Assembly: GCA_014338405.1 (NCBI GenBank)
Contig: JTDE01000024.1
Location: forward strand, 340,736-404,735
DNA: 64,000 nt
DNA from: Paragonimus skrjabini miyazakii
Lineage: Eukaryota > Platyhelminthes > Trematoda > Plagiorchiida > Troglotrematidae
Reading direction: 5' to 3'
The stretch's first letter is position 1; each line of letters begins with the position of its first letter. Positions 50,901 through 64,000 of this stretch are shown here, in pieces. The notes below the pieces were generated by a model, which saw nothing but the letters and a program-made list of their open reading frames with translations, had not been told where the DNA came from and made no database searches. Position numbers and translations under genes: made by a program.

Positions 50901-53900
50901 CGGACGGATTTCAGCATAACTCTTGATCATTATGACTCAGTCGTTTCAGCTAGTTAGACCTAGACAAGAAACACCATATGACCTACTATGAGGAGTGGTT
51001 GTATACCAGATTGACCATGTAGATTATTTGAAGATGCGTTATGTTTGTTTCCCTTTGTCTGATATCACCACGTAGCTGGACAGTAATTCCTTGCGGCCCA
51101 TCAAGAGTTTCGATCCCACGTATCGACATCTTGATTATGACGTTGTGGTGACTGAAAGACGAGAAAGAACCTATGGACAACTGCGAATTTCCGGTTTACC
51201 CAATGCCACTGGACTCGGTAGATTTGAATTTCAATCTTTATCTAAACGTTTCGAGAGTAACAGCTTACCAGTCCTTTCTGATGACCGCAACAGGGTTCTG
51301 GTTCAATTCTTCAGTATGACCTGGAAATGTACCGCATTTGGTTCCGGTAAACTCAAAGAGTTTAATAAAAACTAGCTTCAGAAAGAAAGAGGAGGAAAAA
51401 ATGATTGATTACGGGTGCATATGGTCCTTAGATAATCGTTCCCACACATTTCCACATACAATACTGTTTGATAGTAAAAACTGTTAATATTTGTACATGT
51501 TTTATTGAATTGTTTCTGGGCAATTTATCTGTAAGTTCACTTGGACTGATAATCGACACAAAATATGTTTTCAAGATTGCTTACACACCATTTAACTGAG
51601 TAAGGGATTATCTATCGATGCGTAAAAAAGAGTTGTCTCAATTTGCGAACATTTTGCATTAGCGTTTTGAATTAGTTTTCGATTGTGTTGTCAGTTCTGT
51701 TCAGTTTATAATACTTAAGTCTCACTTATCTCCATCTGAGTTACGAATGTCCTCCATATATGTCAGCAATGTTGTGATAAGTGTAATCGATGGATCGTTG
51801 TAATACAGAAACTATTTGAAACATTCAACTGTTAACTAAATAGGCACATATCCTTAGGGTATATCAATCGACTGGGAAGTGAGGCAGCAGACAAGGACTT
51901 GATTGGGTGAAACGTGGTAGAATCAAAACTCTAGGATAATGAACCCTGTCGTTACAAAACAGTTCTAAGTCTGACACATTTATCACCCAGTCGACTTTTG
52001 TTTTAGCTATGACTGTGGACATGCAAACGAGATGATTCGGTTGTCATCATAGGATTCGCAGTCCATAGGCAAGTTTGTCAACAGAATATAACGGGATCAG
52101 TTTGTGACCAATATGTATTGTTAAGGCCCTGTAAGCAGTGCGAAAACCATACTTGGTCGTTACATCCCATCAGACGCGAAGTTATTACGCCGAAAATTGG
52201 TTTGGTAAATATCGCCACGTAAAGACCGGCGATGTTTCTTGACCTACTTAGTCAAACACCTCGTCGTACAACTAATGCTGTTCGTCGTATAACAGCAGAG
52301 AAACGAGTACACTGAAAATGATTAAATGTGGGTAAATATTTGTCGTTCAGATTCTGGTTCAATATTGCCTCAGTTGGTAAGCAGCTTTGCAAAGTAACTG
52401 CCGGAAACAATTGTCTGGTCGAGTAGTGAAGGCGACAACTGCCTTGTTCAGCCATTAGGCGACCTTAGAATTGACGATGCCAAGACAACAGTTTCGTTTC
52501 GACAGTGAGGACTCAGTTATAGCTGACCTGAATAAGTTTAATGTGCAACAGACTACAGAGCACATTCTAAGATCTCCGTGCGGCGGAGTTTTTACTCTGA
52601 CTAATGGGCAGTGAGTTAGGTATTGCTTTGTTCCAAGGTGAACCAACCTATGGAAATAATTATACAAACCTGCTCAAGTTGACTCCAGGCTTTTTGAAAC
52701 CGAGATTTCGAAAATAAAATAATCCACGGCATTCCAACTCCTGTATAATAAATAAATGTATGTGCGTCTGAACAAAGTGCATTACTAGGCGTGTAATACA
52801 AATTCATTTTGGTAGTATAGCAAAAATATTACCCACTTTTTCACAGTACAGAGGGATTTAGTTGACTGTTCTATATAGCCGTTGTGTTTCGGGCTTCCGT
52901 GTGAAAATAAGATCTAGGGCTGGGAAAAGTAGAGATTCCGGTGCTACCGCCTGTCCGTTTGTAGAATTCCCCGCCAAACTTGAACAGAATGTTCAGTGTG
53001 CAGAGAAATACGAGCTCTTTCAGTTCGGATGTTGGCGCACACAAGCTCATATCTGTTTCATCCATAAAGTCATATTAAACTGTATCTAGTAATGGGGCAT
53101 AGATGGATGAACAGAATAAATATAGTGAACACATCTGATGGCTACTGATCTGTGTCATGCTCACCAACCCAACAAAGGTACGCAAGCTTTAGGGACTCAG
53201 CCGTTGACAGATGGATTCCAGTATCTCAGCAGACGAACGCGCCGTCATACGATTTGATGACTTACACATGTCTAATACCGGATAAGCTTAAGCGTTAATC
53301 GTGAACGATCTTAGGGTTTGGGAATACGTGAACCGGTAGGCGTTGTTCGGTCGACTTGAATTTGCTCTATGAATTCTTGCCGCGTCCGTTGCAAGAAGCA
53401 TTGGAATATGGAAATTTTGGAAAAGTGGATTCTCCTTGACGTCAAATCTGGAACTGTTCGAAAATAACTTTCAAGTGAAACGTTAGAAAGTTTTGGGTTT
53501 CACAAATGTTATCAACCAGTTCTTAATTTACCAATTCATTTTACGAATGCGAAACAGAAACGGTGTTACAGAAAACATGTACAACGAATATACCAAACTT
53601 CCTCTTAAATTTGTGAACAAACTGTTACACCCCGTCAGTGTGAACAGAAGCAATCCACTGTTGATCACCAGTTTTGCGCTGTCGACTGCCACAAGGCTAA
53701 AAAACTTTACTTTGTGAACAGTTTGTTAATCACAATGAACAAACCAGTTTCGTTATGGTTAAGATTGATTATGTTGAGACGATATTTTGAATGAGGTTCT
53801 AACTGGCGGTTGCCTTTTAAAAATCCACTGCATTCATGGCATAGTAGCTATGGCTATGTTTATTCACCCTAATGGTATGTGAACCGGTTGCACATTAAGA

Positions 53901-56116
53901 TGACTACGCGTTTTGTCAAGAAAGATGTTCCTAAGCCGAGTAGTCTAATGAGCAGAGGTTAAGATCCTATTATATTTGTTACTGGTTTGAATTTAGTTCA
54001 ATTTACATCTACCTGGTAAATCGAAACAGCGACAAGTTTAGTCACAGTGAAGTGAATGTTTGAAGATGCTAGCCATGAAATCACTACTAAAATACTTGAA
54101 AGTAACAAATGAAAACGGTATTTAATAACAATTTGTACACTGTAACTATAAGAAAAATCGGTTTTATATCAGTTTTCTGTTAACGTGAAAAATATGTGAT
54201 ACTGATCTAACGTCTTATCCCACTCACGAAAGCAGTAATTCAGATGTGTGCTTTCTTATGCTAATGCATGCTAATGGTTTTTAGATACTATGTTTTTGTG
54301 GGCGCATATCTAAGCAGATGGAATATTGCCTACCTACTCTTGTATACACGGTTGGTTGATTGCATAATGATCATTAGTTCTTTTGTTAATTTCTAATCGC
54401 ACTCCGGCCAGATTGGCGGTGAATTTTGAAGGATGAAAACCAGTGCGTCAGCACATAGGAAAGCCAAGTGGAGCATGACCTGAAACTGCTCGTTTTGTGG
54501 AACCGTAAACCGCAGTTGTTGACATATGAAACGTGACGTTTTATAGTTTGCCTAAGTACTCATTTTGGGGCGGTACTCAAGACCTCAAGCTCAATCAAGC
54601 ATGCTCACTTGACCGGCTAGCCTAGAATTACAATTGTGTGTCGTTTACAAGCGTGTGTGATTAAGTTTCATTTACAAGAAAGAAGCAAAATTCGTTATCT
54701 ATTCAACCGAATAAAAACTGACGGGTAGATGCTCACTTTAAAAAAGTGTATTTTGCCATCTGCAGGGACGATTCTTTGAAACGCTTTACTGATGTGTATG
54801 ATGAAAAGCCAGTGTCTCGAATGAAATGAATAAAACTGAGGTCAGTTTTATTGAACTACTAGCATTATGTTGGTAGCTGGAAAGAGTTGGTGATCTACAT
54901 AATAATTTGATCTCTCATATCATATCCAAAGAAGAGATAGTATATTTTTGCTGGGGGCGCGTAATATTATTTCAGAAGTTCACCGTGAAGATGAAAGTAT
55001 GTTTCGTGCAACTCAGCAGTCTTACAATAAATTATACTTACATTATCCTGTCCGATGAAGGTCGAGTCCCCAGGTAATAAAACAAGTATGAAATATAAAG
55101 ACGATAGAAGAAGACACTGTGGTTATTCTATTTATCTGTTGCAATCAATCTGTGTATAATGTAAGTGACAATGATTACATCAGTGATTACACAATACATT
55201 TTACACAATGATTTACAGGTTTCCTAATGTCATGTTCAGTCGATTTGACCACTGAAGTGTGACGGATGATACATACATTCATTAGTGCTAACGATGAAAG
55301 CCATATTGAAATGTAAGAACGGTTGGGGACAACTGTTTCAGGTTGGCTATTCTCCACTGTCTCAACATCCTTTGTGGGAAAGCACATAACAGCTAGGTGA
55401 AACGTATTATTTTAAATTATTTCGAAGTACTTCTGAATAAGCAACCACAAGTAATGAAACTTTTATTGTTCACTTTTCGACAGTCACCTGAGCAGTTAAA
55501 CCGATTGGGCGCAGTGCTACAAAACTCATAAACCAACATATAAAATACATTGTGTAATCACTGAGGTAATTAGTGACACTTACAAGCGATGCCCATGGAA
55601 CTGGTTGCCGGGCGCATCTAAGTTGTTGGTTCGATCTCCATTCAGAATGTGTTTATCTGCTAAATCCAAATAAGGACGAAACCGACTCTGAAGTGTCGGT
55701 TTGAAGTGAACATGAAAAAATAACCAAGAACTAAATTTTGAGCTGTTACAGCTGTAGCCAATGGAAAATTTACGCTCCAAATTCTCCTGTGTCCTTCTGC
55801 ATAAACGGAATGAAAACCACGTTATAACCAAATGGTTGAGATTATTCACTTGTCCACGTAGAAATTCGCGAACGCCTGCTAAGAGCACAGTGTTAGCTTG
55901 CCAGATATATGTAAGTGTGATGACAGAAATGGTTAATCATTTGCTTTTCTGTCACTACTGGGATGAAGTTCGACTGTCTTGAAAACAAAGCTGACAGTAA
56001 TGCTCTAGGTGTGCTCACGCGATGAATTGCGATTCAACATCATTCGGTCGACCAACGGTATTTGCGAAGCAACGATTGATCCGTGTCGAATATTATGCCA
56101 CCAGGGATGACATGTT
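44946..56116. other. Long stretch without a supportable gene
   Basis: Open frames are short on both strands, the longest about 127 codons at 49940-50323, and overlap others on the opposite strand. A 15-bp tandem duplication lies at 46838-46867. I recognised no RNA gene or protein domain. Confidence 0.4.
46838..46867. repeat. Perfect 2 x 15-bp tandem duplication
   Basis: The unit TTTCAAAGTATTTCA is repeated exactly, and a partial unit precedes it. It is a simple local duplication. Confidence 0.85.
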
Positions 56117-56141
56117 CTATATATATATACATATATATATC
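56117..56141. repeat. Imperfect TA microsatellite, near-palindrome
   Basis: Two runs of TA separated by TAC form an almost perfect palindrome. Confidence 0.85.
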
Positions 56142-59100
56142 ATGGCCATCTGTAAAGAATCAATTCATGGAGTATTAGTTTTTACATGAGACTGGTCGTA
56201 TAGTGTTTGGACTTCCCGTACACACTCTGGTCATTTTTTTCAAAATGTGTAAGTATTTGTAAAGAACACGGCAATCCAGATCGACTGGTAGAAGTATGTG
56301 GTAACATCTATCTTTGACAAAAGAAGACCTGCGAACGTTTCATTAATAGCATGGATGAGGAGGAATCCGTGTGTAACCAAAGGAGAAACTTCGTGCTCTC
56401 TCTAAAGTTCAACGTTTGTAATCCTTACCTTTGGGCAACTAGTTCAGTTAGCGGCATCGATATTCTACAGACTGACAGCTGTGATACAAAAATGTTGCAG
56501 TGTAGGCAAACTAATTCATCTGCTTTGTTCTAAGGGCGGGCTGAAACCAATTGAGCTCGACTGTATCATTTTTGTCCTCCTCCCATCATCACGGTTTATA
56601 AGCGATACTGCTGTTGGATTTCTTTTTGGGCATGCGAAAATTTTTCCCAGTTGATATTCTTGGTAAGTGCAAAAAAAGGGAAATGATTTTCGGAAAGTTT
56701 CTGAACCGTCCATCCCACCGCTACGTTGACTTAAACTGTCACTGGTGACTTCAGGAAGTTTCAAGAAAAAGAGTTGATGCCATTACTTGCTACAGAGGCC
56801 CACTCAGCGTGGAAAAGTGAGATCTGCATGCTTGGACAGTAAAAGCACAACTACCCACGCTTTCATTTATACTTGTCCTGTGGTCCGCATATACAAATTA
56901 CTCACGTGATTTTGTCGATTGGAGCGTGTGATTCATTCTCATGTCACCCTGTCCGTTAGACATCTTGGCGAATCTAGCCATCTAGCCATTCGTGGATATT
57001 ATACTGCGTTTTGTCGATTTACAAAAAACATGCTTACTTTTGTATACATTCAAACTTTACTGCTTACTATTCCTTGTCATTCTACACTTGAGCTCATTAC
57101 TGGAGAGGACATTGTATCTGAGTGTGTGAAGTAGTCATATCAATCAAGTCTGCCATAAGTTTAACCAGCCTTAGTTGACTAGAGTATAAAACCATCCTAC
57201 GTCACTAAGATCATATAGGACATTTGGTGTGTTGATGAAGTGCCGTGTAAAGTAAAGCACTGTATTATTAGTGTAGGTGTTCAGGCTGTCGACAGTTTAA
57301 AATAAATGTCCCCAAAATCATTCATTTTTGAAAATGAACGCGTTTTTTTGATCGCATGGCTTAGGTAAGAACCGGCTACATGATACATTTGCTAACGATA
57401 TGTTAGGTAGGTCCAATCATGAGTGTAATTGAGTAATACGTAGTTGGAGTAAATTACCACTACACAACAACTGCTTAGTTATTCTTCTCCCTCCAAAAGT
57501 CAGATAAACTCTTCTCTGACAAAATTTGTAATTTATCGTTCTTGACAGTTTTGGGAGCATCTTCTGACGAAGGCATGCCTAAATTTCGTGAAAGTTAGGA
57601 CGTGATGGTCTCTTGGGTTTGGTAACCTGCATTATTATGCACTGCTTTCGATCAGCGAAGAGTAATGCAGCCAAGAATGGGTTTAAAAGACTTTAGATTT
57701 CCACTTCCAGCCTCCCTATGGTCTCATATTGACGGCAGCAAATAGCTGAAGCCAGTTTGTGGACGTATAGTTAGCTCAATTTTTGGTGGGCGCGCAGAAT
57801 TGCTCCATAGTTTTTCCATGACAAGCTCACTTGACAAAGGGGTACTGAAAATCGCTATTGACGGTTCTCGTCACCTTTGAAGAGACGAGGAACGTGGCAG
57901 CCAATCAACCGTTGACCAAATTGATAGGCGTTACTCTGTGCACAATACAAAATGGACACTTGAAGAATAAAAACGAGGCGATATATTGAGCATTCATTCT
58001 TTGAGCCAGTTGTGTATGGAAAACCGTGGAATGAAAATATCACGTCCATTTGAAAGACCACCGAAAATCTCAATGAGGATTCTGTCATCATTCAGCGAGA
58101 ATGATTGAGACCTTTCTCGAATGATACAATGATAACAGACAAAAATATCAGGTCAACTAAGAAATTATAATCAAATCATTACTAGCCAAACTGGCAATGG
58201 TTCGAGCTACAAAGCATTCATCGCTAAACGTTTTTGCATTTACGACTAGGTGACTGTTCCACAGAGTAATAAACTTCGTATGGACTCAGGATTGGAAGAT
58301 GACGTATGGCTACATTCGTTAACATGCTGTACACTAGAGGGTTTTGTAGATATATTCCAGACGCATTCGTGTTTATACTTCAAATTGAAAGATAGTCCTT
58401 TTCTTTTGCAATAAAGGGTTTCAGAAACCATTCGTTATGTTTAAAGCAATAGGTATCAGTATCGTTTCCAAAAGTGAATGACACAAAGTCGACTGAACGC
58501 ACAACCGTATGTTGAAAATGGAATGAAATGGGTGGTTACAAGCTTGTCATGAACAATCTGCGCTGAAAATTTGTAGGTTAAACCTCGCATACTAATTGTG
58601 AAGTCATTCCGAAATCCTCTTGCTTACTGAACAACAAGTGGGGATTCGAAACTGTTGCAAGACGGATACAGGTTATAAAGCTGACATACTACCGACCAGA
58701 GTGGCAGAAGGGGAATCAAAATTACACGAGAATTTCTGAATACAGAGGCTGCCTCCACCACAACCACCAAATATGTAACCAGAACTAATGGTTACGATTT
58801 ATGGAGAAAATGTGGTGTATGTTGGAATGACTGACTTGATTTACGTCGCTTGCTTCGTAGGTTGAACACAAAAAGCTCTAAGGTTTCGATGTCACGAGCG
58901 CATTTTAAAACACAAATAACCCCATATTCCACTCAGTGTACTGAATTTATCAATTTTAACTTTGTCATCTCCACATATCAGCTGTATGCCAGCGTCGACA
59001 ATTAGAAATTACTGCTGTCCTTGTCTTTGAAAAACTGAGTTATCGCCTATATCTGAGAGATTAATACATACGTTCAAGTACTGTTTGCTCTAGGCCATCT

Positions 59101-62100
59101 GAAAGTTTCACACGTTTCCTTCCACTTGAGAAGATTTCTTTACAGAACTGGAAGGTTATCGCTAAATATTTTTACATTTTACTCAAAAGCCACTCCGAAT
59201 CCTCCATCAGTTTTAAACAGTTTTCAATAGGTACGTATGTGTTTGTACCATTTTGATCTCAACTACGAACAACAAGAACGAAATGGAGTACCTGCCACCA
59301 AATTTTGTAGGCAATAGGCTTCCATCAAACACACCGAGTCTGACTCTATAACATACATAGCACAATTAAACTGTTTATTCTAACTTCTAGGCAAGTGGGA
59401 TAATGATGTTTTTGTTTTTGTCACTGTTGATTCAGCAAAAAACAGAAGCCTGGAAAACTGCCAAAAGAAACCAAAGACTTTAAAACTGGACAAAAACACT
59501 ATTCCCAACAGACACTGTCGTAAGTAGCGTCCGCGACTATGCCCTCAACAAGAGATGACATTAGGTCTGTCCGAACAAAAATGTCAGCTGAAAAATGTCT
59601 GTAACAGACTGTGTGAAAACTTTGTTGAAAGATGATGAGAGAAGAAAGTTAATCACTGAAAATGTTTCGTTTGACTGGGTGGGCAGAAAATTTGTAATTG
59701 GAAAAATAACGAGTTCCACTGGGCAACGAATTCCTAGCATGAAGTTTTACAGTGAGAAATGTTGGCTAACAGTCAACATAGAGTATACATTTATACGGGG
59801 AAAATTTAACAAGATAAAAATCAAACAAGGAAGGCAGATTAATCTCCACGTTGACGTCGTCAACTTGTCTCAGTGGCATTTTGTCGTGTTTTTACCAAAT
59901 AACAGAATCATATGACATGTGTTCGCTAATTCTGTTCAGCGTGGGAACAAACAGTGGGCTGAGCGGAAATCCAATATACATCTCTTGAAATCCGTGTTCT
60001 ATCCGGATGTCAAGGCTATCTTTAGTGTACAGCCACTCATTATAGTAGCATGATTTCAGCTATCTGTTACCTTGCAAAAAACAAGTAGTTTTTTGAAATT
60101 ATATGTGCTGCTCTGAACTGCACATTAAATGTTTGGGTATATACCAAATCTGGGTTTTATGCCTCAAGTTTAAAGACTGTAAACTCAACATTCTGTCGCT
60201 AAACATCAATTGTGTCACATAGGACGCTCAGCAACTGTTATGGATAGTGATAGTTTCGGTTTATTCGAATGCACTACAACTTGTGAATAAGCCTATCTTT
60301 CTGCCTATCTATACAAGTTATCTGAATATTTGACCTACATTGACTATCAACACATCTATCAAGGTTGTATAAGTTTATATCTACTTACTGTTTGTTCATA
60401 TCGCTCTATTCTGACAAGATCTTTTCTTGTTTGTTGAGCTTGTTTGACTCAAGTCACTGCCGGCGTCCACCATCGGCAGACCTGTAAGATTATTTATCAT
60501 GCAAAATCACGAATAAACAAGTCTGATTCCAATTTATTGTTAGATCAGCACAGATCGTCTGTTTCTGTTAGTCTGGTTGTATTCGTTACCATAAAAGTTG
60601 CAGCTTATATTCGCATGCCTTCTGGATGTGCATAGAGGACGTGTATATTATTTCCGGAAACTGTAAAAGATAGACGCTTTTGCGTATAAACACACATTAC
60701 ACATAATTTATAGGTGGTTTTTATGCTAATTTCTGCAAACTAATCTGATAAAAAATGATTCGGCTGTCACTTCTGTTTCATCGGTAAAAATGATTGGGCA
60801 CAATTCTAGGCAAATACTTCTGGACCAGTACTGTGGCCCAAACCGCAGGAAAAAGTCCGCGAATTGAACATTCTGAATAAGTACAAACAAGCGCATCGGG
60901 CGAATGATCGTATAGGCAATAAATCAGCCACTAACTGCTCCATCCCTAATATAAGCCCCAATATAAAACCAAGTTTATGTTTCTAGTCTCGTTCAGACGA
61001 CCTCGACTGACTAATCGAAGAAAGCGATAGGCAAACTGTTCACGCATCCTCATTTCACTAGACCGCAGATTTCGACCCCAGCATCACGTTCTTTGTACTA
61101 AATTGCTACGCAGTTATCCACTTGCCGCATTTAAAAATGTATTTACCTGATCTACACACTTGGATTCTCTTCGATGGCAGTAAGGGTTCTGCAGCTTGAT
61201 TCTGGGTATGCAGAACGTTCTATTCAAAATATTAACGGGGTGACAACTTTAGGAGTTCAAGCGCTGATTTACATTTTAAGTGAATTCTGTCGTATGAATT
61301 GCGTTCACTATGTTTATGCTCTCGGTTCACACTTTGCTTCAAATGGGGATTTATCGGTTGTTCTGTGTTGACTCGTTCTGTTAACATTTGGGACGCTGAT
61401 TACAGTAACTTTCCCAAATTAGAATAAATACTCCTAAGGCAGATTTGTACAAATTTGTTGGGATTACGAGCAAGCATTTTGCGCCTGGCAGTAAGCTACG
61501 TAGTGCATACACACATGCCACAGCAGCTTGATTTGTTTTCATGGAATCAGAGACAACGGGTTTCGGATATGAATTGTTCACAATTTGTGATATTACCATT
61601 TACGTGTCAACAAAGCCGTAAGAAGTAACATCTTGTATTTCAGCATTGAGAAACACAGTTCCAAATAAAAACTGTAGGATGCTTAAAAACACTACAATAA
61701 AGAGGGAACATAAATGCTTGAGTGTGTACTCCAAAAGTTCCTGGTCTTTGTATAAAATGTTTAACATCTATTAAACATTTTGAGCCCCTCTGTTTGGCTG
61801 ATAGCCTTTTGAGTGTGTTAGGTAATGCAACTTATTATCATGTGTGGTTCAGTCACTCACTTGCGATTGTGTAGTTTTAAAAGTGCACACCTATTCTGAA
61901 AGACATTTCGTCAGAAACTTGGGAAATTTTGCAGATACTTGTTAGTGGGTCAACAATCAGCTTGAAAAACCAAAAATAAACGAGGAGCAAAATGATATTC
62001 ATCTAAATAGTCAGTAGTCTGAATATGGTTGATTAATTCTGTAGAAAAGGAATTAGAAGTCATTTAAAATACTTCTGTGAGGGTCATATCGGGAATGCTT

Positions 62101-62152
62101 CATGTTGGACGGCTGATGACTAACAAAACAATTTTCAGCACAAAATTATTTT
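56142..62152. other. Non-coding stretch
   Basis: Contains an ATG-started frame of 106 codons at 59595-59915 without a recognisable domain, of a length expected by chance. Nothing else was identified. Confidence 0.4.
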
Positions 62153-62154
62153 AG

Positions 62155-62384
62155 TGGAAGAAACAGCAAGTGAAAATCCAGTAAGATTTGCTTTTGTTTG
62201 TGATCATTTTACTGGCACCATACAAACAAACTGGGGCTGTTTCTTTAAAAAAACACGGATGATTATTTCGAATTGCTCATTGCAAAATGTGGCTGACAGT
62301 TTAGTTACGTTGATAAGTAACAGTGAAGCCCGAGCGAACAATCATTATGTTGACTGTCCCGTTCGAATCTTAGTTAATTTATAA
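62155..62384 (+). CDS. Possible terminal exon of unknown function
   Basis: A good acceptor (ATTATTTTAG, with TTTTCAG just upstream) ends at 62154. An open frame of about 75 codons runs from there to a TAA at 62382-62384. AATAAA follows at 62566-62571 with T-rich sequence after it, so the order acceptor, open frame, stop and polyadenylation signal is that of a last exon. The sequence has five cysteines and no known motif. No upstream exon was found in the window. Confidence 0.25.
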
Positions 62385-62571
62385 CATAATGGAGCTGCAG
62401 TACAAACAATCTGTTGACTAGAGTTATGACAGAGACTTCTGCAACATCTCTTCTAGCCGTCTTCATCATTCGTCTACCCATAAGAATTAATCAGTTTCTT
62501 TGTAACTGATGCTATTTGCAGTCGAGCTTGATCATTAATCAATTTCCTCCGGAATAACAACACAAAATAAA

Positions 62572-64000
62572 TCTTTGTAATTTTCATTTACTTGATGATC
62601 CAAGGCTCACAATTTTGTCTATGAATCTATGTATATTTTATTCGATAGTTCATGTGTTTGGATCGCTAAAAATACAAGCACATCAGGTAAGTTCATTCAC
62701 CAAAACCATCCTTCTAGTACCTCGTTTCCATATTCCATTTGAAAAGTGATCTTTTAAAGGAAGTTTTTTAACTACCTCAATTATTGTAGTAAATTGGAGT
62801 GAAGATGTGTAGCCAGTTGTAGAGTTAACGTGTTCATATTCATTTTATCGCAAGTCATACCACAAAAGAAGGAAAACATGGAGAACATAAACTCAACTTT
62901 CTACAAAATAAAAGAGCTAACAATCATATATTTTTTAAAACTTGATTTGGGATATTTTTCCTTATCACGGTTAAAATAACAGCATTTACGTAATCCAGGA
63001 TAGAACCTGACTCATCATCGACTGTATTCCATACTCATTAGTTCCTACGCACTGGATCAGTTTGAACAGAGGCATAGTTTAACGTTAGCTTCAAGGAGTC
63101 AGGACGGACACAAACAGTTTTGTGGGAACGTTTTGCATTGCATAAATAAGTCGTGTATAATTCAGCTGCTGAGTGGTAGGGATGCCAACTATAATTCAGT
63201 TCGTCGACCGGTATGGTGTAAAGCATATTTCGTCATTCAACCGGTACAACTACGTCGTTCACATGTTCTAGGGATTTATGACTGCACCGGTTGGCGATTT
63301 TATTGTCATGGTTCGTAACTGCAACCCATATATCCCAACACATACTTGTATACCTATTATATGGGATTGTCGAGCAGAGGTAATTACTCACCTAAAAACT
63401 TATATTAGTGCAGTTTCTGAGGACGGAAAGCTTTGGCTTTTAATGATTGACTAAGTGCCGAAGGCAAGCTAGTAGTCTGTTTATCAGCGGTTCTCAATTT
63501 ACCAGCGAAGTTCCGAACCAAGTTTGAAATAGAATGCATTTTCCCTGAGAACTTGTTCTAGCATTTATGAAAATTGAAACTGGTGTGTCATGTAGGCAAC
63601 TCTGTCATGTAAATATAATCCCAAATAATTGGTACTGGTTATGCGTTAAATCAAGAGATGCCATCTAGGGTGAGTTAAACCACAGTGCAGAACGTGTTCG
63701 AATGGTTGAACCTAACGAGAACCATAATAACTATATTGGAAAATGTTATCTCAGCAGCTAGTTCATATAACTTCCGCACAAATATGTATCTTTGAATAAA
63801 AACGGGTACCCCCTGCGATTTATTAAAAAGTACAGCAAAGCCGTCGTTCCAACTGTAGAAGTGACGACAGTACCGAAAAGGACAGTGTACTTAGAACTTC
63901 CGTTTCTAGGGGACAGCTGGTCAACAATGACGAAGAAGCGTCTAACGGCGGCAAAGTTGTATGTAATACAACGAACGAGAACTCTACCAGTCGCCCCAGT
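62572..64000. other. Non-coding stretch at the right end
   Basis: Short open frames only. Nothing recognisable was found. Confidence 0.4.

Noticed and set aside
59595..59915. ATG-started frame of 106 codons
   Set aside because: A frame of this length is expected several times by chance in a window of this size, and no domain or splice context supports it.
1..64000. CRISPR array, operon or phage-like organisation
   Set aside because: There are no regularly spaced repeats and no tightly packed genes. Gene density, introns, LINEs and SINE-like elements point to an animal nuclear genome.

Overview
The window looks like nuclear DNA of a flatworm, most likely a digenean trematode. It is AT-rich and gene-poor, with repeats scattered in long non-coding stretches. 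One large animal-type cell-adhesion gene lies in a single long exon. Decayed non-LTR retrotransposons (LINEs) of the kind common in fluke genomes are present. A family of short tRNA-derived elements carries a hammerhead-ribozyme fold, as the schistosome Sm-alpha elements do. Nothing suggests bacterial, viral or organellar DNA. The species call is inference; the features below were read directly from the sequence.

Layout. 1-4.9 kb: mostly featureless, with one unusually long unidentified open frame (1812-2537). 4.9-5.2 kb: first hammerhead/tRNA element (copy 1). 5.2-15 kb: no supportable gene. 15.06-15.39 kb: second element with a short inverted tail beside it. 17.1-17.7 kb: two short open segments joined by a plausible 147-bp intron. 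19.3-20.6 kb: minus-strand LINE reverse-transcriptase relic full of stops and frameshifts. 24.1-24.6 kb: GC-rich island of diverged tandem repeats of about 160-168 bp. 26.0-26.5 kb: two elements head to head. 32.1-36.07 kb: the protocadherin gene, the only confident protein-coding gene, with splice donors at its 3' end and a fragment of the element family just downstream. 41.3-41.65 kb: the best preserved element, with inverted arms, followed by an AATT microsatellite. 44.7-44.95 kb: minus-strand LINE C-terminal fragment. 45-64 kb: no confident gene, one possible terminal exon (62155-62384) and small simple repeats.

The most interesting system is the tRNA/hammerhead family. Each well-kept copy has, in order, a conserved 5' head, an RNA polymerase III box A and box B at tRNA-like spacing, a type I hammerhead core and a conserved tail. 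Helix I is a 6-bp perfect pairing in the best copies, the CUGACGA core and GAAA strand are recognisable, and helix III is a minimal palindrome. At three of the five loci with substantial sequence a second, partial copy sits head to head with the first, so the locus could fold into a long hairpin. No copy seen here is intact in every ribozyme position, so activity would have to come from other genomic copies or from the ancestral sequence.
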